DNA of 26,568 nt from an uncultured Eggerthella sp. (GCA_900551155.1 URVA01000007.1:1-26568), one strand, 5' to 3'. Positions 7,399 to 15,975 are shown, numbered from the stretch's first letter. Notes: generated by a model not told the origin, from the letters alone. Made by a program: numbers and translations.

Positions 7399-7437
7399 GA
7401 TGCGGTAACTATATTTAAATCGCGAAAGCGGCTTGGC

Positions 7438-9084
7438 TTATTCGCCTTTTTCTGCACGCTCTTTCAAACGGCGATCAAGTTCATCTGCTAATTGATGACG
7501 CTTAACCTTGCCAGATTCAGTCATTGGAATTTCGTCAATGAACTCGATATGTTCAGGACGCAGACGCTTTGCAACGCCAATGGAATCCAGGTATTCAGCA
7601 ATCGAATCAAGCGTTGGAACCACATCGCCCTTTTGAACGATAAAGGTACAAATGCGTTCGCCCAAACGATCGTCTGGCAAACCGATAGTAGCGTGCGAGC
7701 CAACACCTGGGCAGCCATCCAAGTTATTGTCTACTTCGTTAGCGGAGATGTTGATACCACCACGAATAAGAATTTCCTTCTTACGACCATTAATCTTTAC
7801 ACGACCTTGTTCGTCCTGGATGCAAAGGTCGCCAGAATAGAACCAGCCATCATCGCTTAAATCCTTTGCGGTAGCTTCAGGATTCTTCAGATAACCGCTA
7901 AACATATGAGGGCCGCGGGAGATTTCTTCACCTTGGGTGCCATAAGGAACTTCGTTGCCCTTTTCGTCAACAACCTTAACTTCAATGCCTTCGCAGGCAA
8001 TGCCAGACCAGTTACCATTCCATTCCAGACAATCCTCAGGTGGAACCAAAAGGTGTGGGCAGCTTTCGGTAGAGCCGTAGCATTCGCACAGCTTCAATCC
8101 GTGCTTGTCGGCGCGGTGAACCATGGTGCCAGGAACAGGAGCGCCGCCGCAAACGTAAAGCTTCAAGGTATCGAAGGAAAGATCCTTCTTTTCTGCAACA
8201 TTGAGCATGTCATAAATGAAAGGAGTTGCACCCATAGACCAGGTAACGCCTTCTTTGTTCATGATCTCAATGGATTCTTCAGGATGGAATTCCTGTTGCA
8301 AAACAACGCGAGCACCCAGCAGAAGTGGGGTAATCAGGCCATGATTAAAGCCTGTTGCATGGTTGAGCGGTGCTGGCATGAACATGACATCGTCGCGCGT
8401 TAGATGCAAAGACTTAATAAAGGTTTTCTCAGAGAAAATAAGTGCGTTGTGAGAAATCAATACTGCCTTAGGACGACCGGTGGTGCCTGAGGTAGAAAGA
8501 ATCAAAACAATTTCGTCCGAATCGCTTTCTGGTGCTTCAGTTAAAGGCTCGAACGTTTCAAAAATCTGATTCAGGGTAATAGTGCCATGAGATTCTACGG
8601 TTTTGTCGTGAACGCAGAATGCTCCGTCGAGCAAGCTGGTGATTTCGTCCTTGACGGAAAGGAACTGATCTTCGAAGTTGGTCTTATGATGGAAGGTGGG
8701 GCAGATGAATGCCTTAGATTCAACCAAGTTCATGGAGTAAACCAAGTCTTCGCCGTTGAAGGTAACGGGAAGTGGGTGGCATACAGCGCCTACTTTTAAG
8801 CAAGCAACATACAGGATGCAGAACTCTGACCAAGGTGGCATCTGAAAACTTACCACGTCACCATTTTGTACGCCGACGCTCTTGAGCCAAGCGGCAAGGC
8901 GACCAGCTTTGTCGTCAATTTCCGCATAGGTGAAACGAACGCCCAAGTTGTCGCTAACATATTCTTTGTTAGGGAACTTAGATACGCGGTCTGACCAAAC
9001 ATCGAACAGGGTTTGTTCGGTCCAGTAGCCCTTTTCGTAATACTCCTTTTTGTTCTGTTCGTTCACTTTTAGATCGGTAATCAT
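7438..9084 (-). CDS. AMP-forming acyl-CoA ligase (ANL superfamily)
   Basis: This enzyme adenylates a carboxylic acid and then forms its CoA thioester. All core motifs are present: STSGTTGRPK (residues 197-206, phosphate loop), YGSTE (336-340), SGDL with Asp419 for ATP ribose, GRKKEI at the hinge (433-438) and the catalytic Lys526 in ESGKVKR. The length (548) is typical. Nothing suggests a membrane or secreted protein. Relatives include crotonobetaine/carnitine-CoA ligase, cyclohexanecarboxylate-CoA ligase and bile-acid-CoA ligase; the substrate cannot be assigned. Start ATG 9084 follows a TGAGGA ribosome-binding site. The gene is monocistronic between its own terminator and a 523-bp upstream region with repeated CCTATAR boxes, which suggests substrate-dependent regulation together with the nearby crotonase and CoA transferase. 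Confidence 0.9.
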   Translation of the reverse strand: MITDLKVNEQNKKEYYEKGYWTEQTLFDVWSDRVSKFPNKEYVSDNLGVRFTYAEIDDKAGRLAAWLKSVGVQNGDVVSFQMPPWSEFCILYVACLKVGAVCHPLPVTFNGEDLVYSMNLVESKAFICPTFHHKTNFEDQFLSVKDEITSLLDGAFCVHDKTVESHGTITLNQIFETFEPLTEAPESDSDEIVLILSTSGTTGRPKAVLISHNALIFSEKTFIKSLHLTRDDVMFMPAPLNHATGFNHGLITPLLLGARVVLQQEFHPEESIEIMNKEGVTWSMGATPFIYDMLNVAEKKDLSFDTLKLYVCGGAPVPGTMVHRADKHGLKLCECYGSTESCPHLLVPPEDCLEWNGNWSGIACEGIEVKVVDEKGNEVPYGTQGEEISRGPHMFSGYLKNPEATAKDLSDDGWFYSGDLCIQDEQGRVKINGRKKEILIRGGINISANEVDNNLDGCPGVGSHATIGLPDDRLGERICTFIVQKGDVVPTLDSIAEYLDSIGVAKRLRPEHIEFIDEIPMTESGKVKRHQLADELDRRLKERAEKGE

Positions 9085-9607
9085 AAATCCTCACTTCATA
9101 CGACAAGAACGCAGGGGCATGCTTGTCAACTTTTGGAATTTCCCCCTTGGGATCATTCCCCCTCACTCCTGAACACGTATCAAAACCCCTCGACGCATTC
9201 GATGAAAGTATAGCGCGAATCGATGGATTAGGCAGATTTACTCCTATAGAAAGTACGGGTTCAAACTAAAGGCACAGCCTATAGACTTTATGGATAGAAC
9301 CTATAAGTTAGACATATTATTTAAGGTGTTGGAGTTTCTTATAAAGGCCTCTTTAACACTGTGTTTTTGCAAGGGAACAGGCGTAGTTTATTCGGACAAA
9401 TTATTTGATTTGGGTGAATTTATTACGACGGACGACGATACTGGTCGCATGTATCGTGCGCATTCAAGTTGTGCATCGTGGGCATTTCCATCGGGTACAC
9501 TCCAATTTATCGCACACATTCAGATTGCGCGTTTTTAATGCGTTATGGCGAAGTCGCACCCAGGTGCCGTATTATTTGCCTGATAACTATATTCAGAGAG
9601 GGATGCT
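9085..9607. other. 523-bp divergent intergenic region (CoA ligase / MurT-GatD)
   Basis: The left part holds the putative promoter and CCTATAR boxes of the ligase gene. The right part, about 9310-9600, is AT-rich and should carry the promoter of the MurT-GatD gene, but no convincing -35/-10 pair is visible. Short plus-strand ORFs here (for example 9290-9538) have no ribosome-binding site and unlikely composition, so I do not call a gene. Confidence 0.5.
9207..9306 (-). promoter_or_regulatory. Putative activator-dependent promoter with three CCTATAR boxes
   Basis: On the minus strand a TATACT -10 hexamer lies at 9207-9212, about 125 bp before the ligase start codon. No TTGACA-like -35 is present at the right distance. 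Just upstream (on this strand) are boxes that read CCTATAG at 9243-9249, CCTATAG at 9278-9284 and CCTATAA at 9300-9306 on the + strand. The missing -35 plus repeated boxes suggests an activator site. The regulator is unknown. Confidence 0.4.
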
Positions 9608-11779
9608 ATGAGCATACGAAAACTAATAGCTCGTTCGGCTAGTTCGCTAAGTACCTGGGGTTTGCGTCATGTGGCGAAACGTCCTGCGGCAAACATGCCT
9701 GGCAAGATTGCCCTAAAGCTTGACCCTCAGATTATTGCTGAATCTATGGGAAAGATTACCGAAGGTTCCATTGTAGTAGTGGGAACGAACGGTAAAACTA
9801 CCATTACTAATATGATTGCCGATGCTCTGGAGCGTCAAGGTAAAACCGTTGCGTGCAATAGAACGGGAGCGAATCTTGCCTATGGTGTTGCAACAACGCT
9901 TCTTCAATCCAAAGGCGCTCAGTGGGGTGTGTTTGAATCAGACGAGCTATGGCTTGCGCATACTTTGCCTCAGGTTCAGGCAAGCTATGTTCTACTTTTG
10001 AATTTGTTCCGCGATCAGCTGGATCGCTGTGGCGAAATCGATCGCGTTCAGGATGCTATTGTTCAGGCTCTTACCGAATCGCCCGATACCGTGCTTTTGT
10101 ATAATGCCGATGATCCTCTGTGTGCCATGGTGGCGCTTCGTGTTCCCAATAAGGCCATTGCCTTTGGCGTTGGCGAAGATTTACATCAGCAGCAAAATGT
10201 GGTCAGCGATGCTCAGATGTGCCAGCGCTGTTCGGCGATGTTTACCTATGAGTATCGTCAGTATGGTCAGCTGGGCACCTATTCTTGTCCGAATTGCGGA
10301 TTCAAGCGCCCCGAATTGGATTTTGCAGCAAAACATGCTGTTTTCGGAAACGACATTACTTTTGATGTCGAGGAACGTGCTACAGGATCAAGTGTTTCTC
10401 TTCATGCGCAGCGCGCGGGTGTGTATATGATCTACAACGTGATGGCTGCTTGGTTGGCATCGCATTGCGCAGGTGTGAGTGATGAAGTATTTCAGCAGGC
10501 GGTTGATCTGTTTGATCCTCAAAATGGACGTTTGCAGTCACTTACTATTCAGGGCAGACCAGTCTTGTTGAACTTGGCGAAAAATCCCACAGGCTTTAAC
10601 CAGAATATGAAGCTTATTACGCAGGCAGAAGGCAAGAAAGTTGCTGCATTTTTCATTAACGACAATGAAGCAGATGGTCATGATATTTCTTGGATTTGGG
10701 ATTGTGACTTTGAAGAGCTTGCAGAACAAGAAGACGTCATAGTGTATGCAGGCGGTATCCGCAAAAACGATTTACAGCTGCGCCTTCGCTATGCTGGTAT
10801 TGAGGCGCGCACTATTAATAATGTAGATGAAATGGTAGACGAAGCACTGGCTATGCCTGCCGACTGGAAGATGTACGCCATCGCGAACTACACATCTCTT
10901 CCTGCGGTACGTGATTCGCTGATGTCGCGTGCTGATAAAACAGAAGCTGATCAAGTAGTACAGGGCACCAACGAGCCTGAACCCAAAAAGCATGCAGTCG
11001 TTCAGCAAGAAGGGGTAGAAGCGCTTGCAAAGAATCCTTTGCGCATTGTGCACTTATTCCCTGATTTGCTTAATTTGTACGGAGACGGTGGAAACGTGCG
11101 CGTTTTGGCACAGCGTTGTGCATGGCGCGGAATCCCTGTTGAAGTGCAAGCGGTGCACTATGGCGAAGAGGCAAATTTAGATCAGGCAGATATTGTTATG
11201 CTTGGCGGTGGGCCCGACCGAGAACAAAAACTTGCCTCTGAGGTTTTGTTCGCCATGAAAGAAGACCTTCGTTCATATATTGAAAACGATGGCGCACTCC
11301 TTGCTATTTGTGGTGGCTATCAGATTTTGAGTCATCGTTGGTTGATGGGTGATGAAGAGGTAGAGGGTCTGTCAATTATTGATACAGAAACACTGCGTGC
11401 TGGCACAGGCTTTGATCGCCTTATTGACAACATCGTATTGTCTTCTCCTTTGGCCAAATTGCCTGTAGTTGGTTATGAAAATCATGCGGGTCGTACGAAA
11501 CTTGGAGTTGGGGTAGAGCCGTTTGGTAAGGTTGTTTCCCAGGTAGGTCATGGCAATGACGACACCTCTGGAGCGGATGGCGTACTGTATCGTAATTGCA
11601 TCGGAACGTATTTGCATGGTCCTCTTCTTGGTAAAAATCCAGAAATTGCCGATCATTTAATTGCGACAGCACTGCAGCGCAAACTGGGACTGGATGCACC
11701 TATGGAGTTGGCTTCTTTGGATGATTCGGTAGAAAAGGCGGCAAATGCATATATGGCACAGCGTCTAGGAGTGTCGTAG
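9608..11779 (+). CDS. Fused MurT-GatD lipid II isoglutaminyl synthase
   Basis: This enzyme should amidate the D-Glu of lipid II using glutamine. Residues about 1-445 are MurT: Mur-ligase P-loop GTNGKTT (59-65), a zinc-ribbon insert with C205, C208, C227 and C230, then the MurT C-terminal domain with AKNPTGFNQN (324-333) and NDNEADGHDISWIWD (351-365), the segment that carries the Asp completing the GatD triad. Residues about 446-475 form a polar linker. Residues 476-723 are GatD, a class I-type glutaminase: the nucleophile is Cys568 in LAICGGYQ and the His is H670 in YLHGP. MurT and GatD are separate adjacent genes in Staphylococcus aureus and Streptococcus pneumoniae; here they are one reading frame in the same order. 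ATG 9608 follows GAGAGGG. Confidence 0.92.
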   Translation: MSIRKLIARSASSLSTWGLRHVAKRPAANMPGKIALKLDPQIIAESMGKITEGSIVVVGTNGKTTITNMIADALERQGKTVACNRTGANLAYGVATTLLQSKGAQWGVFESDELWLAHTLPQVQASYVLLLNLFRDQLDRCGEIDRVQDAIVQALTESPDTVLLYNADDPLCAMVALRVPNKAIAFGVGEDLHQQQNVVSDAQMCQRCSAMFTYEYRQYGQLGTYSCPNCGFKRPELDFAAKHAVFGNDITFDVEERATGSSVSLHAQRAGVYMIYNVMAAWLASHCAGVSDEVFQQAVDLFDPQNGRLQSLTIQGRPVLLNLAKNPTGFNQNMKLITQAEGKKVAAFFINDNEADGHDISWIWDCDFEELAEQEDVIVYAGGIRKNDLQLRLRYAGIEARTINNVDEMVDEALAMPADWKMYAIANYTSLPAVRDSLMSRADKTEADQVVQGTNEPEPKKHAVVQQEGVEALAKNPLRIVHLFPDLLNLYGDGGNVRVLAQRCAWRGIPVEVQAVHYGEEANLDQADIVMLGGGPDREQKLASEVLFAMKEDLRSYIENDGALLAICGGYQILSHRWLMGDEEVEGLSIIDTETLRAGTGFDRLIDNIVLSSPLAKLPVVGYENHAGRTKLGVGVEPFGKVVSQVGHGNDDTSGADGVLYRNCIGTYLHGPLLGKNPEIADHLIATALQRKLGLDAPMELASLDDSVEKAANAYMAQRLGVS

Positions 11780-12096
11780 TTCGCGCCTAGGCTTCGTCGT
11801 GTGGAGCTTTTATCGTGCGGAACTTTCGTCGTGCGATTTGCGCCTAAAACTTCGAGAAGCTTTTTCTGTATCCTGTGTCGTATGTTTCGCAAAGCCTACA
11901 CCATGGTTTGCTTTGTGTAGCTGTGCTTCGAGTTGGCTTCAGTTTTGTTATGAGAGAATGTTAAATAATTATTAGAAGCCCTCAATTTGTGGCGAAAGCA
12001 TGCAAAAGTTGCGCAAAAATATCCGATTTCCGTGCAATATATGATTTTTGCCGAATTTATTTGCGTTCCGCATAAATTATTTGCATTATTGATTGC
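11780..12096. other. 317-bp intergenic region before the LCP gene
   Basis: The left part (11773-11843) is a degenerate repeat. A small CTTC/GAAG hairpin before CTTTTT (about 11849-11865) could be a weak terminator for the MurT-GatD gene, and a CTACAC/GTGTAG inverted pair flanks 11896-11921. The right part is strongly AT-rich and holds the LCP promoter. No gene is supported. Confidence 0.45.
11796..11843 (+). repeat. Degenerate 16-bp tandem repeat, three units
   Basis: Units GTCGTGTGGAGCTTTT (11796-11811), ATCGTGCGGAACTTTC (11812-11827) and GTCGTGCGATTTGCGC (11828-11843) follow each other exactly 16 bp apart. A further GTCGT overlaps the stop codon region at 11773. The period and the GTCGT start match the array between metA and metY. 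Confidence 0.55.
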
Positions 12097-12097
12097 A
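12061..12097 (+). promoter_or_regulatory. Putative promoter giving a leaderless LCP mRNA
   Basis: TTGCGT (12061-12066) and CATTAT (12084-12089) are 17 bp apart. The expected transcription start, about 7 nt past the -10, falls at 12096-12097, on the ATG itself. No Shine-Dalgarno sequence is present before this ATG, and no other in-frame start lies upstream, because a TAA stands at 12073. Confidence 0.4.
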
Positions 12098-13785
12098 TGT
12101 TTGCTTCAAATAACAAACCATCAAAGCGTTCCGCTCGTACCCGTAATGGCGCGGAGCGTCCTCATGCGGACCGTCGACGCGTCGCTTCTGGCTCTCGTGC
12201 TTCACGAAAGCAAAGCGCTGAATCGTTCGACCGTTCTTCGTATGGACATCAAAGCACTTCTCGCACATCGCGCAGAAATGCTTCAGGCGTGAATGCCTAT
12301 AGTGCAAGTAATTACGGTTCTTCCACTCATCGTTCAAATGGTGCACAGAATAACTACATTCCTGTGACCCCTGCTGGTGCAAATCGACGTTATGCTCAAA
12401 ATGCGCAAAGTCGTGAATTTGTTCGTCAGCAGCATGAGCGTAAGAAGAAGAGCAAGCGCAAGCGTATCCTATTTATTTCGCTTGCCGTTGTTTGCGTTTT
12501 AATCCTTGGCGGTATTGGTGCGGCATGGGCGTATATTAGTCAGGTTGATAGCTCTTTGCGCGATGACCTGGATTCCGATCTTTTGAATTCGCTTGCTGTT
12601 ACCGACTCGCCATCTGATCCGTTCTACATGCTTTTGATCGGTGCAGATAAATCGGAAGATCGTGAAGCTTCGGGCACCTTCGGTGGGACATATAGAACCG
12701 ACTCTATGATTCTGGCACGCATAGACCCGCAGGAAAAAGAAGTAACGCTTGTTTCTATTCCGCGTGACACCAGGGTTTATATAGAAGGCCATGGCGAACA
12801 GAAGATTAACGCAGCCTATGCTTTCGGCGGCGCTTCCATGGCGGTTGATACGGTATCCGAATTAGCGGGCGTTCCTATCAGCCACTATGCTGAAATTGAC
12901 TTCGATGGTTTCAAGGCTGTTGTTGATGCCTTGGGTGGCGTTGATGTTAATGTTCCTATGGAAATTAACGACGACAGGGCAGGTGGTCATGTTTCTGCTG
13001 GTCAGCAGACGCTCAATGGCGAACAGGCATTGATTCTTTGCCGTAGTCGTCATACGTATGACGATATTGGCGACGGCGACTCCATTCGTGCCGCTAACCA
13101 GCGTTTGGTTCTTTCCGCCATCATGAAGAAGGTAATGAATTCTGATGTGGCTACCATTACGAATACGGTAAGCACGCTGGCAGAATATGTCACCACGGAC
13201 TATAGCGTTACAGGCTTAGTTGGTCTTGCTCAGTCCATGATGGGTATCGATGTAGAAAATAATGTTTATACCGCTGCAGTACCTACCACTTCGGTTTACG
13301 AGAATGACATTTGGTGGGAAGTTCTTAACGAAGAAGAATGGCAAGTAATGATGGACCGCATAAAGCAGGGTCTATCTCCTACGGAAGAAACCCAGATTGA
13401 TGAAGCTTCTGGCGCTGTTATGTCATCAGCTGGTGGTGGCGGATCTGGTAATACGGACGACGCTGCGGGTACAACCAATTCTGGCAGCTCATCCAATAAC
13501 GCTTCGCTTTCTGGGGTTCACATTTCGGTGAAGAATGGTTGTGGCATTGCAGGATGCGCGGATCAAGCTGCAGCCAAGCTTTCTCCTGATGGCGCTGTTA
13601 TCGAAACGGGCAATGCGGATGATTTCAACTATTCGCAAACCATCATTGTGTATGAGGATTCATCGCAGGCAGATCAAGCTGAAAAGATTGCGAGCTTGTT
13701 AGGTGTCGGACAGACCAAACAAAACGATGGTACCTACGCTTTCTCGGGTGATTTCTTGGTAGTTATTGGTTCCGACTGGTCTTAA
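12097..13785 (+). CDS. LytR-CpsA-Psr (LCP) family cell-wall glycopolymer ligase
   Basis: LCP proteins attach glycopolymers from lipid carriers to peptidoglycan outside the membrane. Residues 1-120 are a basic, Ser/Asn/Arg-rich cytoplasmic tail ending in KKKSKRKR, followed by one membrane segment (about 124-147). The LCP domain follows: LLIGADKSEDR, YRTDSMILARIDP, TLVSIPRDTRV, GEQKINAAYAFGG and LCRSRHTYDDIGDGDS, with the Arg and Asp residues that bind the pyrophosphate. A Gly/Ser-rich linker (about 440-470) leads to a C-terminal LytR_C domain (about 475-562, HISVKNGCGIAG). The start lacks a ribosome-binding site and is probably read from a leaderless message; the long basic tail makes a later start possible, but no in-frame Met lies in it. 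A strong terminator follows. Confidence 0.9.
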   Translation: MFASNNKPSKRSARTRNGAERPHADRRRVASGSRASRKQSAESFDRSSYGHQSTSRTSRRNASGVNAYSASNYGSSTHRSNGAQNNYIPVTPAGANRRYAQNAQSREFVRQQHERKKKSKRKRILFISLAVVCVLILGGIGAAWAYISQVDSSLRDDLDSDLLNSLAVTDSPSDPFYMLLIGADKSEDREASGTFGGTYRTDSMILARIDPQEKEVTLVSIPRDTRVYIEGHGEQKINAAYAFGGASMAVDTVSELAGVPISHYAEIDFDGFKAVVDALGGVDVNVPMEINDDRAGGHVSAGQQTLNGEQALILCRSRHTYDDIGDGDSIRAANQRLVLSAIMKKVMNSDVATITNTVSTLAEYVTTDYSVTGLVGLAQSMMGIDVENNVYTAAVPTTSVYENDIWWEVLNEEEWQVMMDRIKQGLSPTEETQIDEASGAVMSSAGGGGSGNTDDAAGTTNSGSSSNNASLSGVHISVKNGCGIAGCADQAAAKLSPDGAVIETGNADDFNYSQTIIVYEDSSQADQAEKIASLLGVGQTKQNDGTYAFSGDFLVVIGSDWS

Positions 13786-13814
13786 AGCAACATATCAGCT
13801 TTCAAAGTACTTCT

Positions 13815-13856
13815 AAAAGCGACATGCATTTCAGCTGAGACGCATGTCGCTTTTTT
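13815..13856 (+). terminator. Rho-independent terminator of the LCP gene
   Basis: The stem AAAAGCGACATGC (13815-13827) pairs with GCATGTCGCTTTT (13842-13854) around a 14-nt loop and runs into six T (13851-13856). It lies 30 bp after the stop codon and isolates glpK from the wall genes. Confidence 0.93.
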
Positions 13857-13924
13857 ACTAGTATTTAAGATTTTCTTTAGGCGTAAAATACTTACAACGC
13901 AAGGGGAGAGTACAAGGAGCAACC

Positions 13925-15421
13925 ATGGGTAAATATGTAATGGCGCTGGACGCGGGAACTACCAGCAACCGTTGTATTTTGTTTAACAAAGAAGGCAAGG
14001 TTGTAAGTATTGCCCAGAAAGAATTTACCCAGTATTTCCCTAAACCTGGTTGGGTAGAGCATGATGCAGATGAGATATGGTCTACGCAACTCGGTGTTGC
14101 GGTAGAAGCAATGTCTAAAGTAGGGGCATCAGCTGAAGATATTGCGGCAATTGGTATTACGAACCAAAGAGAAACAACCATTGTGTGGGACAAGGAAACA
14201 GGCGAGCCTGTGTGCCCTGCTATTGTGTGGCAGTGTCGAAGGACGGCAGAATTCTGTGATCAGCTAAAGTCCCAAGGGTATACCGATATGATCAGAGAAA
14301 AAACGGGTCTTATTATTGATGCGTATTTTTCTGGTACCAAAATTCGATGGATCTTAGATCACGTGGAAGGTGCTCGAGAAAAGGCAGAAAAGGGCGAGCT
14401 GCTGTTTGGCACGGTAGAAACATGGCTCATTTGGAAGTTGACCAAGGGGCATGTGCATGTAACGGATTATTCCAATGCGTCTCGTACCATGCTTTTTAAC
14501 ATCAATACGCTGCAGTGGGACCAGGAAATTCTCGATCTCTTAGACATCCCGAAATCCATACTGCCTAAGCCTATGCCGTCAAGCTGTGTATATGGCTATA
14601 CGGCAACTTCTTATTTTGGCGGTCCCATTCCTATTGCGGGCGCTGCGGGAGATCAGCAGTCTGCGCTCTTCGGTCAGGCATGCTTCCATCCTGGTGCAGC
14701 TAAAAATACGTATGGAACAGGCTGTTTCTTACTTATGAATACGGGGGATACGCCTGTTTTTTCTAAAAATGGATTGGTAACCACCATTGCGTGGGGTCTT
14801 GACGGCAAAGTTGAATATGCGCTCGAAGGATCAATCTTTGTAGCAGGTGCTGCTATTCAGTGGTTGCGAGACGAAATGCGCCTTATAGATTCCGTAGCAG
14901 ATTCAGAATACATGGCGGGAAAAGTTGAGGACACGAATGGTTGCTATGTTGTTCCCGCGTTTACTGGCTTAGGTGCGCCTCATTGGGATTCCTATGCAAG
15001 AGGGACTATTGTAGGTATTACGCGCGGGGTCAATAAATATCACATTATTAGAGCGACCTTGGAATCAATTGCCTACCAAGTAAATGATGTTCTAGGTGCT
15101 ATGGAGGCAGATTCTGGTATTGCTCTTACTTCGCTTCGTGTAGATGGTGGAGCTAGTGCTAATAACTTTTTGATGCAAACTCAGGCAGATATTATTGGTG
15201 CCCCAGTAAAGAGACCTCAGTGTATTGAAACTACGGCGATGGGTGCCGCTTATCTGGCAGGATTGGCGGTAGGCTACTGGGAAAGCCGCGAAGAAGTCGA
15301 AGAAAACTGGGCAGTAGATCAAACGTTTGAGCCTGCTATTGAAGAGGCAAAGCGTCAGGAAAAGATCAAGGGTTGGAACAAGGCAGTGCGCTATTCGTTT
15401 GATTGGGCAAAAGACGAATAA
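13925..15421 (+). CDS. glpK: Glycerol kinase
   Basis: The enzyme phosphorylates glycerol to sn-glycerol 3-phosphate in the cytoplasm. At 498 residues it has the usual length. It has the FGGY-kinase phosphate motif DAGTTSNRCI (residues 9-18), the glycerol-binding ITNQRETTIVWD segment, WQCRRTA, GAAGDQQSALFGQACF and the C-terminal VDGGASANNFLMQ and ETTAMGAAYLAGLAVG signatures. No glpF, glpD or glpO neighbour is visible, and the gene stands alone between a terminator and the converging rlmH. The start ATG follows AAGGAGCAACC. Glycerol may enter as phospholipid breakdown product or via transporters encoded elsewhere. No catabolite-type operator is seen upstream. Confidence 0.96.
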   Translation: MGKYVMALDAGTTSNRCILFNKEGKVVSIAQKEFTQYFPKPGWVEHDADEIWSTQLGVAVEAMSKVGASAEDIAAIGITNQRETTIVWDKETGEPVCPAIVWQCRRTAEFCDQLKSQGYTDMIREKTGLIIDAYFSGTKIRWILDHVEGAREKAEKGELLFGTVETWLIWKLTKGHVHVTDYSNASRTMLFNINTLQWDQEILDLLDIPKSILPKPMPSSCVYGYTATSYFGGPIPIAGAAGDQQSALFGQACFHPGAAKNTYGTGCFLLMNTGDTPVFSKNGLVTTIAWGLDGKVEYALEGSIFVAGAAIQWLRDEMRLIDSVADSEYMAGKVEDTNGCYVVPAFTGLGAPHWDSYARGTIVGITRGVNKYHIIRATLESIAYQVNDVLGAMEADSGIALTSLRVDGGASANNFLMQTQADIIGAPVKRPQCIETTAMGAAYLAGLAVGYWESREEVEENWAVDQTFEPAIEEAKRQEKIKGWNKAVRYSFDWAKDE

Positions 15422-15440
15422 CTATCGTAGGCGCAAGCTT

Positions 15441-15460
15441 GGTTGGTAACGCATCCAACC
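15441..15460. terminator. Weak stem-loop between glpK and rlmH
   Basis: GGTTGG (15441-15446) pairs with CCAACC (15455-15460) around an 8-nt loop. There is no T run on either strand. It is the only hairpin in the 50-bp convergent gap. Confidence 0.3.
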
Positions 15461-15471
15461 TTGTAATGCAG

Positions 15472-15915
15472 CTATTTGTGATAGGGCTCCCCGCGAGATA
15501 TTTTGAAAGCTCGATATAGTTGTTCGAGTAATACCACACGTGCCAAATTGTGCGGCAGAGTGATGGGGCCAAAGCTTATGCGCTCGGTTGCGCGCTGTTT
15601 TACTTCGGCGGTTACACCATCGCTGCCACCAATAATAAAAGCAAGTTGCGATTCTCCTGATAAGGCATAGGTATCGATTTTTGCTGCGAGAGATTCGCTT
15701 GAGGTTTCCTTTCCTTTGATGTCCAGCAAAAGAATAGGAGTGTGCTCAGGTAGGTTGCTTAAAAGAGCCTCTGCTTCTTTTTCTTTATTTGAATCAGGCA
15801 GTTCGCGCACGGATACTTTTGCATAGGCACTTAGGCGCTTGAGATATTCAGCACAGGCCTCTTTCCAGAACGATTCCTTTAATTTTCCCACGGCAAAAAT
15901 CGTTATAGACAGCAT
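15472..15915 (-). CDS. rlmH: 23S rRNA pseudouridine-1915 N3-methyltransferase
   Basis: RlmH is a small SPOUT-fold enzyme that methylates pseudouridine 1915 in helix 69 of 23S rRNA. The protein of 147 residues is slightly shorter than the usual 155-159. It starts MLSITIFAVGKLK and shows the SAM-binding IIGGSDG segment and the family C-terminus LYRAFKISRGEPYHK, with the closing PYHK. I chose ATG at 15915 because GGAG lies 5 nt upstream. A longer reading from 15981 adds 22 residues with no family match and would overlap the divergent exporter gene. The gene converges on glpK and diverges from the MMPL exporter. Confidence 0.95.
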   Translation of the reverse strand: MLSITIFAVGKLKESFWKEACAEYLKRLSAYAKVSVRELPDSNKEKEAEALLSNLPEHTPILLLDIKGKETSSESLAAKIDTYALSGESQLAFIIGGSDGVTAEVKQRATERISFGPITLPHNLARVVLLEQLYRAFKISRGEPYHK

Positions 15916-15975
15916 TAATACTCCTTTACAATAAGGATAAGTATTTGATCGAATAATATCGGATAGGTCGCAAGC

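Larger units (their letters stand above)
7054..7437. other. 384-bp intergenic region upstream of the cstA operon
   Basis: This holds the terminator of the CoA ligase gene (7367-7398), two TTTAAA-centred palindromes (7274-7290 and 7338-7354), and a 9-bp inverted pair ACAATCTTT (7081-7089) / AAAGATTGT (7128-7136) close to the start of the 176-residue gene, which could form a leader hairpin. No gene is supported; short ORFs on either strand lack ribosome-binding sites. The promoter of the operon must lie here, but I see no clean -35/-10 pair. Confidence 0.6.

Noticed and set aside
9290..9538. An 82-residue plus-strand ORF in the divergent gap before the MurT-GatD gene
   Set aside because: No ribosome-binding site, composition unlike the real genes, and it overlaps the CCTATAR boxes and probable promoter DNA.
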